From: Turnera subulata
Taxonomy: Eukaryota; Streptophyta; Magnoliopsida; Malpighiales; Passifloraceae
Assembly: GCA_028386065.3 (NCBI GenBank)
Contig: JAKUCV010002041.1
Span: 48,094 to 112,093 of the forward strand
Direction: 5' to 3'
DNA length: 64,000 nucleotides
In this document: positions 53,629 through 64,000 of the stretch, piece by piece
Layout of the letters: every line of letters starts with the position of its first letter
How positions within the stretch are numbered: the first letter of the stretch is position 1
Program-made: the position numbers and the translations under genes
The notes under the pieces: generated by a model
Databases searched by the model: none
What the model was told of the DNA's origin: nothing
What the model saw: the letters and a program-made list of their open reading frames with translations, nothing else

Positions 53629-54419
53629 ATGTTGCTACTTATTTTGAAAAGGTTTCGTCAAACGTCCGACCTTCTTAGCAGTCTCCCTTCTCCACCTTCT
53701 GCATGTGCCCGACCTCTTGTCAGGGTTCCTTTCTCCCAACATCAATACGCCTTGATTAAAGCATCTTGTGCAATTTTTTAATGATTTTTGTTGTTTTCAG
53801 TTGCCTTTCTGGAGTTTTGGATTAACCTTTAGCGTCGTTTTGTTTGAATGATCTCTCGATTCTTATTTGATAGTTCTTCATGAAATTCTTCATTTTGGAC
53901 CTCTGTCTTCTCTTAGGAATCCTCCTGGTTCTTCTCAGAGCTTTCATTTCTTTTTAAGCCTTCGGGACCTTGGCACCTCAAAAGAGATCTCCCTGGACAT
54001 TCTCCTTATTTTAGTGGCGCGATCAATAGCCTGCCTTCTGGTAGAGCTTCATGGGATGTATGTTGCCACCGGGAAGCTTTTCAAAACTTGCGTGTCTCAA
54101 GTGTATTGATCAGGTCTCTCTCCTTACGTGTGTTCTAGAAGCTTTCACTGGCAGGTGCTGCACTCCACAGTGAAGGTGTTCTTGGGACATGCTTAGACAT
54201 TTATCTCTTCTCGATCATCCGATCAGAATTATTTATTGACCCTTTATAAGGGTATGTTTTCGTTTGAACAATTCAGGTTCCCGAATGTTGTTTGACAGCT
54301 ACCAATGTGTTCACGGTCACCTGGAATATCAGAGGTCGAGCCACTCCATTTGTTTTGTGGATAGCTCAACATTTTGGCGTGTGTTCCGCCTCCTTTTGGT
54401 GTTTTCGTTCTAGAGGTAG

Positions 54420-55432
54420 TGTAAGTAACCGGGCATGCAAACTTGACAATCAAACATGCAGCGGAAAGACCCGGTACTCATGGAGGATCCATGTGAAACT
54501 AACTAAACCGAATAACAATTTTTCGTACCTTGCTTGGTTGAGGTCTTTCACCCAACTGTAGTGTAGAATCAGCAAGAACCCGACAAGAAATCCGGCTCCT
54601 CTACGATATCCACACAAATCGTCGATAACTAGCCGAAAATCATCTCACGATTACCAACCCGAGCACTCCCGAACAGCAGTGCTAGCTGTAGATTTCCGGG
54701 AGCTTGAACTTGTGTTTGATGTGTTTCTTTCTTTCTCAAAGAAAAGGGGGAGTGTGTGTGTTCTTACAAAGTCTGGAAAAACTCTCTCAAGTCTCAAAAC
54801 CAGAATGAATGAGCTCACAAGCATAATCTAATTATGCATACACTAATCCCACTCAACAAATGCATGAGACAATGGCCAACACCCTTGGCCCATCATGATT
54901 AGGCTTTTGTTTAATCATGTCTCCATTATCTCTTAGTGGGATTACACATCACATGGAATCAATCTGGTTCAATAATTCAGACAATTAGTGAACCAAAGCA
55001 ATCCAAAACGACCCTGGTCCAACCACGATCCAACCATGGTCCAACCACCTGGTCGAACCATGGTCCAACCATGATTCAACCACCTGCTCGAATCAACAGT
55101 TCTAAGTGTGTGACCCTGTAGGCACCTGTAACGTTTGGCAATAATTGCAAAATCTCATTTTACAATTATAAACAATGAGCGGTGTCTAGCAACACATCAT
55201 TGCTACCCAAACGACAAGATCAGTACTGATTCACTATGCCTCGGAACATGTCATCGTCCTTTCGTCCCATTATCAAGATCAAACACGAGACATGGAATAC
55301 GTCAATCTCGTATATGTTTAATCTAAGTTTCTTGAACACCAAGTTAACTGTGTAAACCGGGATACTAATGATATCACCATATCACATAATCCGAGCATGG
55401 CCATGCATTTACAGTTATACTCTATCAAGAAA
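54420..55432 (-). repeat. Partial copia LTR in duplication copy 1
   Basis: Reverse-orientation copy of the 25267-26780 LTR family, starting at the same base as the solo LTR (TGTAAGTAACCGG versus TGTAAGTAATCGG). It is cut at the duplication join, so the first roughly 500 bp of the LTR (minus reading) are missing. Confidence 0.85.
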
Positions 55433-55442
55433 ACCATTATCA

Positions 55443-58434
55443 TAAGGGTTTAATTTATTTTATTTGTAAGGCCATTTTTTTTGTAGACCCTTGGTCTATT
55501 CGTTGAGGGTTCGGGACACTGAGGGGAGCTCATTATTCTGCTCACACTGCAGTCCGACCTCTTTAGCATTTTTTCCTTCGAGGTTGCAATGCGATGTTGT
55601 GCGAATGATTTTACTAAGTATGCAAATGCAAATATGACTACATGAACCTAGTTATGAGTGAATGTAATGAACATAAGGAATGTTTTCCTTATTTGTCATT
55701 TTCCCACAGTTGTCTGTATCCTCGCCTTTGGATTTCTTCCCGTCCACACAGGATTCGTACTGCTCATTGGCATTCTTTGGTCACTTGTTGTGACTTTGGT
55801 TTTTATGCCTCTATGGGCATTAGACCTTTTCGTACTATGCAATTCGCTTGAGTAGCGGAAGTCCTCTTCGGACTTTGCGATGGTTCCTTTACTAAGGTAA
55901 GCATGTGGATTCACTTGATATCAAGAACACTGATTTGTGCTTCGGCACTCCCTGGACAATTCTTGCTTTGTGGAATTTGTTGGGGCTTTTTGCATTGCTC
56001 GACACTCTTTGGCCTTTGCGTTTTATGAACCCTTTTTAAGCCTTGGTGCTTTATGAATCCTAGGGGGCCATATGCATCTCACGGTACCTTGCACTTAAGT
56101 TTCCTCCTTATGGTTCCCATGGGTAGTAAACTCAGCCTTGTCTGCTTTCCTTGTGACCTTCTAGGTTACGTCTTGGTGTTCGTTAGTGCTATGCATGTAT
56201 TGGGCAGTTGTTCTTACCTTTGTTGATTTTTGACCGTTGGTTGGGTACCTCATCTTCCCGGCAGTTATTTCCATATGGAGGATTCTTGACTTCTTATAAC
56301 AGGATTCCTTCTCCCTTTTAGTTGGTGTTCTGCTCCTTGTTGTAAGCTCCTTCTTCGAACTACATCTTGCTTTAATTAAAGCGATGTGTGTTGTTTATGT
56401 TGCTTTGATTGATTCTTTGGCCTTTTCTCCGCAGGTGTCCGACCTCTCATGAGGGTTCCTTTCACCAAACATCATCTTGCTTTAATTAAAGCGATGTGTG
56501 TTGTTTATGTTGCTTTGGTTGATTCTTTGGCCTTTTCTCCGCAGGTGTCCGACCTCTCATGAGGGTTCCTTTCACCAAACATCATCTTGCTTTAATTAAA
56601 GCATGTTGCTACTTATTTTGAAAAGGTTTCATCAAACGTCCGACCTTCTTAGCAGTCTCCTTTCTCGACCTTCCGCATGTGCCCGACCTCTTGTCAGGGT
56701 TCCTTTCTCCCAACATCAATACGCCTTGATTAAAGCATCTTGTGCATTTTTTTAATAATTTGTTGTTTTCAGTTGCCTTTCTGGAGTTTTGGATTAACCT
56801 TTAGCGTCGTTTTGTTTGAATGATCACCCGATTCTTATTTGATAGTTCTTCATGAAATTTTTCATTTTGGACCTCTGTCTTCTCTTAGGTATCCTCCTGG
56901 TTCTTCTCAGAGCTTTCATTTCTTTTTAAGCCTTCGGGACCTTGGCACCTCAAAAGAGATCTCCCTGGACATTCTCCTTATTTTAGTGGCGCGATCAATA
57001 GCCTGCCTTCTGGTAGAGCTTCATGGGATGTATGTTGCCACCGGGAAGCTTTTCGAAACTTGCGTGTCTCAAGTGTATTGATCAGGTCTCTCTCCTTACG
57101 TGTGTTCTAGAAGCTTTCACTGGCAGGTGCTGCACTCCACAGTGAAGGTGTTCTTGGGACATGCTTAGACATTTATCTCTTCTCGATCATCCGATCAGAA
57201 TTATTTATTGACCCTTTATAAGGGTATGTTTTCGTTTGAACAATTCAGGTTCCCGAATGTTGTTTGACAGCTACCAATGTGTTCACGGTCACCTGGAATA
57301 TCAGAGGTCGAGCCACTCCATTTGTTTTGTGGATAGCTCAACATTTTGGCGTGTGTTCCGCCTCCTTTTGGTGTTTTCGTTCTAGAGGTAGTGTAAGTAA
57401 TCGGGCATGCAAACTTGACAATCAAACATGCAGCGGAAAGACCCGGTACTCATGGAGGATCCATGTGAAACTAACTAAACCGAATAACAATTTTTTGTAC
57501 CTTGCTTGGTTGAGGTCTTTCACCCAACTGTAGTGTAGAATTAGCAAGAACCCGATAAGAAATCCGGCTCCTCTACGATATCCACACAAATTGTCCATAA
57601 CTAGCCGAAAATCATCTCACGATTACCAACCCGAGCACTCCCGAACAGCAGTGCTAGCTGTAGATTTCCGGGAGCTTGAACTTGTGTTTGATGTGTTTCT
57701 TTCTTTCTCAAAGAAAGGGGGGAGTGTGTGTGTTCTTACAAAGTCTGGAAAAACTCTCTCAAGTCTCAAAACCAGAATGAATGAGCTCACAAGCATAATC
57801 TAATTATGCATACACTAATCCCACTCAACAAAAGCATGAGACAATGGCCAACACCCTTGGCCCATCATGATTAGGCTTTTGTTTAATCATGTCTCCATTA
57901 TCTCTTAGTGGGATTACACATCACATGGAATCAATCTGGTTTAATAATTCAGACAATTAGTGAACCAAAGCAATCCAAAACGACCATGGTCCAACCACGA
58001 TCCAACCACAATCCAACCACGGTCCAACCATGGTTCAACCACCTGGTCGAACCATGGTCCAACCATGATTCAACCACCTGCTCGAATCAACAGTTCTAAG
58101 TGTGTGACCCTGTAGGCACCTGTAACGTTTGGCAATAATTGCAAAATCTCATTTTACAATTATAAACAATGAGCGGTGTCTAGCAACACATCATTGCTAC
58201 CCAAACGACAAGATTAGTACTGATTCACTATGCCTCGGAACATGTCATCGTCCTTTCGTCCCATTATCAAGATCAAACACGAGACATGGAATACGTCAAT
58301 CTCGTATATGTTTAATCTAAGTTTCTTGAACACCAAGTTAACTGTGTAAAGCGGGATACTAATGATATCACCATATCACATAATCCGAGCATGGCCATGC
58401 ATTTACAGTTATACTCTATCAAGAAAACAATCTG
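55443..58434. repeat. Tandem duplication, copy 2 (about 2.99 kb)
   Basis: Second copy of 52573-55432. The offset is 2864 bp in the left part and 2972 bp in the right part; the change reflects one extra 110-bp unit near 56479-56589 plus small indels. This copy passes into the intact remainder of the solo LTR. Confidence 0.85.
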
Positions 58435-58944
58435 ATAATATACCCGTTATATGGGTTGGACGAATCCCATCTTGATCATACAAAACCCACTACACATTTA
58501 TCATATACCCAATGAATACACTTAGGTCTACTCAGTTACGAATAGCCAAGAGTAATATCAAAGTATATGACTTACATGTTGGGAACCTTGATGATCTCAG
58601 GTATAAGGACAATACATATAAGAACCACTAATGACAATCATATAACGTTCCATGTAGTGTTCTTATGTTGGGTCAGTCAAGACCATAAGTTCTCTAACTT
58701 GTACCCGTATGTAGAATTCATATCTCATATAATTCTCAACATACGCTAGTCTTAATTTATTATTACAACCCATCCATAATAATAATCGACTAGGGACATT
58801 TAAGAATATAAAATATTCTAGGGTTATAAATATGTGCAAGCGTTTATCACATAAACATATTTATTGGAATAACCTTAATGTATATACATGACTATATACA
58901 ATCATCAAATGATTGGCTTTTGGGCATATTACACTAACAGGTAG
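57387..58944 (-). repeat. Solo copia LTR with target duplication GGTAG
   Basis: LTR 57392-58939 (1548 bp) is flanked by perfect GGTAG repeats (57387-57391 and 58940-58944). On the minus strand it starts TGTTAGTGTAATATGCCC and ends ATTACTTACA, the same family as 25267-26780. The presence of one LTR with matching flanks and no interior is the signature of LTR-LTR recombination. It contains a CCAACCATGGT-type minisatellite (57980-58080) longer than in the partial copy. Confidence 0.9.
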
Positions 58945-60890
58945 ATCCTATTGGGTTGAGTCGAGTTTGTCCTCTTTAGTCCCCTGGCCTTGTTTTCCAG
59001 GCTTGAGAATCACCTTGTTGCCTTTGTTCATCGATCAGACCCGATTTTGCTTCTCCGCTCCATTGAGGGTTTCTCCAGCTACTTCTAACAGGCTCCTGCC
59101 AGTTCTAGTGTCTCCGCACCTAGTTGTCGTAATATTTCTTGTCCTTCTACCACCTATACTGGCTTTTTGGAGATTTCTTTTAGAGTTTGGCACTTTTATA
59201 AGTGTTTGTCGCTCCTTGAGTAGGGTTCCAAATGGACATCAGCATTCCGGCAACTTGTTGGCCCACAGGGTATCTCCTGCTCCGTTTTTTAAAACAGGCG
59301 CATATCGCTCCAACATGTGTTCCTACATATTCAACTGTGATAGTGGTATGTCCGCCTTTATGATGATGATTGAATCCACGAAGGAAGATATTTTTGCCTC
59401 ATCAATTTGCCTTCTGAACAGGCAACTTTGTTGGAACAAGTTGTTGCTGTAGCGTCTTCATGGGGCTGTTCTTAAGTTGATTTGTAAGTTCTACCTCTTC
59501 TTTGAATTTTGCGCCCTTTTAGCAGACTGGTCGCTTTTCGGTCAAGGTTCTCCAGTAGGCACAGCAACTATTGCTTTCGTTAGGATCTCAGAGAGTCCGT
59601 TCATGGTCCTGCACGCTCGGTTGACGGCTCGGTTGACTGCCTCCTTTGAAGAATTTTGCACTTTTACAGCAGTTGGGCCGCTCTTTGAATAGAGTTTGGA
59701 CTGCTGCTTCAGTCAAGTCCACAGAGTTTGTTTGAGGTCTTGCACGCTCAGTTGACATGTTGTCAGTTGCCTCAGCTTCGAATCTCACTATTTCGCTTTT
59801 TTCCACAAGGCATTTTGCTTCGATCATACGAAATTTCTTTAGGAAAATGCCGACCACTCTTTCAAGCAAAGCACTCAATTATATTATATGTGTACATGTG
59901 TCGGACCAATCTTTTGAAGAGGGCTCCTCAACAGTTCATCTACACACGTAACAATATTTTTCCACAAAAAGATAAGAATTTATTATGTCATCAAAATCGA
60001 TTCAACAAGAAACGAAGCAATCAAACACAATGAAAATGGAATACGATTAAAGAATAGTAAAGATAATAATAAATATAATATTTTAACTAGTGAAATTTTG
60101 TAGGCTAATTGCCATTGGAAAATTGATAATCCGGAACCATAAGCGTTCGGGTTGCTCGTGCAAGTAGCCCGCCACCTCCTTTTCCTTTTTTTTTCTTCTT
60201 TCCTCTTCGTCTTCACGTGCGTGTGGCTCTCTTCACTCCTGCGACTTCAACGGGGCAGGCCTTCCCCTCCGGCGACTAAGGTCGGTGATGCTGCAAGCTG
60301 GTCCTTCACGCAAATTCGACTGTATGTGCACAGATCTGACAGCGACCGGGCGTGAGGAACCCCTCTCCTTCGTTTGGGAGTCGGATCTCGACTATCTTCT
60401 GTGTGGTGGCGGTCTTATTCGTCGAGCTCACTCACACGGCGGCGGGATGTCGGGCTCCTCTTCTCTACAGCTTCTGGGTCCTCGTTTTTGGATTGCTTGC
60501 GTTGGATAAGGCCGCGAACAGTTGCGCTTGCTCTCGAGCTCGCTGGATCTCCCTCCACTAACAGTAGTTGCTCGAGATCCGGTCGGATCTTACCTCCTCT
60601 TCGTGTTCTCCAGCGACGACGCGTCATTCCGGCAACTGCTTCAACGTCGTAACCTTCTCCTCCCACTTATCTTGTTTGCCTGCAATCACACATCAAAAAA
60701 GCTTGTAGATTTCGTTGGATTTGGCCGGATCTGACACTCCTCAAGTCGGATGGTACTCTCTTTTTTACTGACAATTTGATGTATTTGGGGTGTGCATTTT
60801 TTTTTTGTTGATTTTTCGGTTCATTGAGCTTAGCTTTTTTGGGATGATTGTGGAGCTTGGCTTTTCTACTCGAAACCCACGACGGCGCCA
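58945..60890 (-). other. LARD-3 interior and GC-rich leader
   Basis: Non-coding. 58945-60130 has no recognised content. 60130-60880 is GC-rich with short frames on both strands, lying just inside the 5' LTR, like the GC-rich leader of LARD-1. The minus-strand primer-binding-site-like GTGGCGCCGTCGTGGG lies at 60876-60891. Confidence 0.45.
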
Positions 60891-60891
60891 C

Positions 60892-61175
60892 TGATATTGC
60901 TATCAATAATCTAGGGTTTTTTCCCTGTTATTACTGTATATCCCTTTTACAAGTAGATCTCTATGCTATTTATATCCCCTTTACCCCAAATTTAAGGGTT
61001 TATATCTATCCGTACAATTCTCATCTAAGGGTGCCCGATCGTCCATCTGGTCCGTGCTCTCCAACTGTTCGCACATGCTGGCTTCCCGGCCACTCCAAGT
61101 CTGCTTGGCCCAATTTCCCCATTCGGCCTCTATGGCCCATTTATTATATAGTTGACCTTTTGACCTATCCCACCA
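60892..61175 (-). repeat. 5' LTR of LARD-3
   Basis: Pairs with 50054-50339; ends TGATATTGCTATC...CTATCCCACCA in plus reading. Followed by the GGAAG target duplication. Confidence 0.9.
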
Positions 61176-61180
61176 GGAAG

Positions 61181-62058
61181 ATTCGATTTGAAGAACGATT
61201 CTCTATCTACTATAGAAATTTACCAAAGGATATTTTCTCCCACATGTATGTCTCAACTTTACCTGTTGGCATGGTGGTTGCTGCACAGACCATACTGGAT
61301 CTGATGCTCACGGGAGTAGTGTGTCTTTGTAAATCCTCTATTGAAAAAGATAAATCACGCTGTGTATTTTTATGTAGTAGGTTAAGAAGAATTCTTATGT
61401 TGAATTTTTCTTATACTTTTGCTATATTAGATCTTCAACCATGAAGAATGCTCCTTTTCTAAAAAAAAAATATATATGGATGTAAAACCACATGTCTAAG
61501 TTATATTCTCTTAAACTTATCAATCAAATATATATATATATATTTATATAGATGTTTCGTTTAAGCACTTGATTAAAAAAAAAAAGAAGTTTCATTTAAG
61601 CTGGCTAAACCAGGAGGTGTTGTAGAATTCTTACATATATATGGGTCAAGAGACACTTTATCTGTTTCAAATTAATCGCCCAACAACATATGTAAGCAGA
61701 CCCTCTCATTCATCTCCCACTCCCAGAGCAGGGCCTCATGGGCCAAGGAATGGATTATATTATAGTGGTCCTAAGATTTTCTTTTATCTCCTGTACTTTG
61801 ATTTTCTCAACTTCTTAACTTAGATGGCATTTCGTATTTGGTTCCTCCCGGATTCGTTCATTACTTTCTTTCCTGCTTTTGTAAGTCCCTAGTACTTGAG
61901 TAATAAGCAGGTAGCTTCAGCTCTATAGTGGGCAATTGAGTGTAACTAATGCCAAATCTTTATTATATGTAATATGGTGAACAGTTTACGAATTTAAACA
62001 AGTCAAGATGGTGAGTTGTTCCAACAAGACTAAACAAATCAAGCACACGACCCTAACA
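61181..62058. other. AT-rich flank
   Basis: No gene recognised. A (TA)n run at about 61528-61548. The left part joins 49142-50053 as the pre-insertion site of LARD-3. Confidence 0.5.
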
Positions 62059-62403
62059 GTCCGTCTGATATCAAATCCAAATAGGAAATGAATTCAATTC
62101 ATTAAATATTTATAATTTGAATTCATTATGAAATCAATTGGTATAATTTTTAATTATGAGGAATTGAATTCAATTTTAATGTTTGGTATAAATCAAATCA
62201 TGAATTGACTTGCTAAAATTACTTAACTTGTCCTTTGAAATGAATTCCAAATCCGACCCATTTTGCTCTGATTTGAAATATTAACTAAATATTGATTCAA
62301 AAATAAAAAATAGAATTCAATTTATATTTTAACTTAAATAGAATTATAACAAACGAATAAATTGATTTCAATTCTTGAATTCAATTCAGACATAGCAAAC
62401 GGT
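62059..62403. mobile_element. Possible MITE rich in GAATTCAATTC
   Basis: About 345 bp, very AT-rich, filled with GAATTCAATTC/GAATTGAATTC words. The ends are weakly inverted: GTCCGTCTGATAT on the left, and on the right, read in reverse, GACCGTTTGCTAT. I do not see a convincing target duplication. Resembles hAT- or Harbinger-type miniature elements. Confidence 0.35.
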
Positions 62404-63856
62404 CAATTTCAAGCTTGGTTGTTTGAGTACCTAGCTTTTGAAAGGCATGCTTGGCTGATTAGGATAATAAGCTAGCCTTGAACTAGCCAATGTCAAGCTC
62501 TGCCTTCTATAATAAATCTGAAGATAATGGATTCTGGATTAGTCGGTTACATGCTTGCATTGTCCTGTAAGGCCCAGGCCAGATGCCAGGAAAAAAAAAA
62601 AAGATGTCGATGATTTGTTTGATTGAACGGCCTGGAAAAAAAATCCCTAGCTACATATAATAATCAAACACCAGTAGTAATGGGATTACTTTTACAATGG
62701 GTTGCCAGCTATAATTAAGAATTAAATACCAGTGATGGGATAGCAGAAAAGCAAGTCCAGATATTGGGAGATTTTTCCCATATCCTAGGAAAGAAACTAA
62801 CTTTGGTTATACCAAATTGGTTTCACATTAACTTTTGAAAAAGCACATGTGTATTCTATATATAAATATGACCTTGAATGAAATGTTTAATCTTCTCCTC
62901 TCTGGATGCAAGGCAGGAAGCTTTCTGTAGCTTTGATGCCTTGGTGTGAAACATGTGGTATCAGCTACTCATTTCCTTCACAATGGCTTGTTGGGAGGGT
63001 TTACAGGGTTAAAAAATGGTGGGATGGTACAGGGAAACCCATCATGCAGATCCAATCAGGAACATCAAGTTGTTGCTTTTTGTTAAACTATCATATGCTT
63101 ACGATTCTTTGGATAACAACGGTGCTTAAGCCCGGATAATATATTTTCTGATGCTTTGCTTTTGCTTTATGCAGATGTATAATGATATTCAAATGCTGTA
63201 CCTGGAAAACATAACAAACAAGCAGCACTAAAGGCATTGGGATACCCCTAATCTTATACGAAACACCAAAACTACCTCATCTATCAGTAGTCTTTCCATG
63301 ATAATAAACAATTGGTTTGAAAGCTTGAAGCATACTGTCATGCTTTCTATTTAAGGAGCATTATATTAGCACCTTTTGAGTGTGCCGCTCTGCATCTGTG
63401 TTTCCTCCCGCTCATTGTCTTCTTCTCGCATTCACTCTCGTATTCTTTGTTAGTTTCACTAGTGACCACATTTGAATTTGCACTCTTGAGGTGTTCTTGA
63501 ACCAAGTAAAATACCTTTTAATTTGCACTCTCCCCTCTGTCTATTTGTCATTGACATGTGCAAGTGAGCACGGTGTTTCGCTTCGCTTGTCTCCTTCCTG
63601 ACGTTAGGAAACTGTTGAGATCATTCCCTTGCATTTTGCTTTTCATTCATAAGAAAAGAAAAAAAAAAGAGTTTTGAACTTTGTTTTCACCTTCATTATT
63701 TTTCAACACCTTGTACTCCTCTGCACCTTTTATATGATTTCCCTTTAGGTACCTAGTTCCAGGCTTGTCCATGTTTGTTCTTTAATTCATCTTCCAGAAG
63801 AAAAAAAAAAAAAGAAAAAAAAGAAGCAACAGAGAGAGTTAAAGAAGTGATACAAA
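62404..63856. other. Upstream region of the NLR gene
   Basis: No transposon or coding sequence recognised; AT-rich. A-rich runs at 63651-63669 and 63800-63825 lie close to the ATG, the latter within the probable 5' UTR (AACAGAGAGAGTTAAAGAAG). The promoter and any 5' UTR intron should be here, but I cannot place them. Confidence 0.4.
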
Positions 63857-64000
63857 ATGTTTTGCGACCCCAGTTTTGCATGTGCTCCCGTAGGTCTTGA
63901 ACTCACTCTCCGTCAAGTTGTGCGGTTCATTGAATATCCTCTCAAATACAAGAGGAATGTCAACAACTTGAAGAAGAAAGTTGGAGAATTGAAAAGGGAA
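63857..64000 (+). CDS. CC-NB-LRR (NLR) resistance protein, N-terminal start only
   Basis: ATG at 63857 opens a frame of 48 codons running off the window edge. After a short Cys-containing start it reads APVGLELTLRQVVRFIEYPL, KYKRNVNNLKKKVGELKRE. This is the start of the coiled-coil domain of RPS2/At4g27190-type CC-NB-LRR proteins, whose N-termini have the pattern PVGRxLxYxxxYKxNxxxLKxxVExL. Such proteins are intracellular immune receptors. NB-ARC and LRR domains would lie to the right. The ATG is preceded by an A/G-rich leader and is the first of the conserved region. It appears intact as far as visible; whether the gene is complete cannot be known here. Confidence 0.65.
   Translation, partial: MFCDPSFACAPVGLELTLRQVVRFIEYPLKYKRNVNNLKKKVGELKRE

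Larger units (their letters stand above)
52573..55441. repeat. Tandem duplication, copy 1 (about 2.87 kb)
   Basis: Matches 55443 to about 58434 with only scattered substitutions. It covers LARD-3 interior and the first 1.0 kb (in plus coordinates) of the solo LTR. The join at about 55433-55442 is solo-LTR sequence ...TCAAGAAAAC, a short filler, then CATAAGGGTTTAATTT. The same open frames appear in both copies (for example 52778-52987 and 55642-55851) but show no coding domain. Confidence 0.85.
50049..61180 (-). mobile_element. LARD-3: 11.1-kb non-coding LTR element with nested solo LTR and duplication
   Basis: LTRs at 50054-50339 and 60892-61175 (about 285 bp, few differences), with perfect target duplications GGAAG at 50049-50053 and 61176-61180. 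Orientation is minus: inside the right LTR the minus strand reads GTGGCGCCGTCGTGGG (non-Met primer-binding site), and inside the left LTR it reads CACTTGAGGGGCTAT (polypurine tract). No gag or pol. The interior has a GC-rich leader (60.1-60.9 kb), GGTTCC/GACCC-rich repeats, an 80-bp tandem array, a solo copia LTR and a tandem duplication. Termini and repeat words resemble LARD-1, suggesting related Tat-type non-autonomous families. Confidence 0.88.

Noticed and set aside
62906..63139. 77-codon frame upstream of the NLR.
   Set aside because: No domain, atypical composition, and no promoter or splice context that would support a gene.

Overview
This window is nuclear DNA of a flowering plant, probably a eudicot. 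It is almost entirely nested and decayed transposable elements: Ty1/copia and Ty3/gypsy-type LTR retrotransposons, L1-like LINEs, a CACTA-type end and two Mutator-like elements (MULEs). Inside them are fragments of host genes with plant-type introns. I see no bacterial gene organisation, rRNA, tRNA or CRISPR. Only one open gene start looks like an ordinary host gene: the N-terminus of a coiled-coil NLR resistance protein running off the right edge (63857-64000).

Layout. 1-802 looks like part of an LTR. 803-3401 is the 3' end of a SIRE-like copia element. 3402-6319 is a truncated minus-strand copia element. 6320-8242 and 13074-13250 are the 3' part of a LINE, split by a GTGACA-rich repeat (7601-8146) and by a complete copia element (8243-13068, 5-bp target duplication CTTTG). 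13294-20656 is a large LTR element without gag-pol (LARD-1), cut off in its 3' LTR. 20657-21041 is an array of the palindrome AACATCGATGTT. 21042-26780 is a copia element lacking its 5' LTR, and it cuts into a Tnt1-like copia element (26781-29935). That in turn abuts a minus-strand LINE RT fragment (29936-30848). From 30849 there is a CACTA-type terminus, followed by minus-strand host exons including laccase exons with intact splice sites. 33905-35564 is a MULE with a 9-bp target duplication.

36795-44188 is a complete non-autonomous element (LARD-2) with Tekay/Del-chromovirus-like termini, long LTRs and a TATCT target duplication. Its 2.4-kb interior lacks gag-pol. On the antisense strand it carries two TATA-to-ORF units, one encoding a LINE endonuclease-like half domain. 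46580-49141 is a miniature (TRIM-like) LTR element whose left LTR is split by a second MULE (46715-48434, 10-bp target duplication). 50054-61175 is an 11.1-kb non-coding LTR element on the minus strand (LARD-3, target duplication GGAAG). It contains an 80-bp tandem array, a solo copia LTR (target duplication GGTAG), and a roughly 2.9-kb tandem duplication that copied part of that solo LTR. 61176-63856 is AT-rich flank with one MITE-like block.

How it fits together. Nearly all coding sequence is parasitic and broken by stops, frameshifts and nested insertions. The order of events can be read from interruptions and target duplications. The most unusual pieces are the antisense units in LARD-2, the same-strand host exons behind the CACTA end, the two gene-carrying MULEs, and the palindrome-rich arrays. 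Boundaries, orientations and target duplications were read by eye. Family and lineage names come from motif recognition, not database searches.
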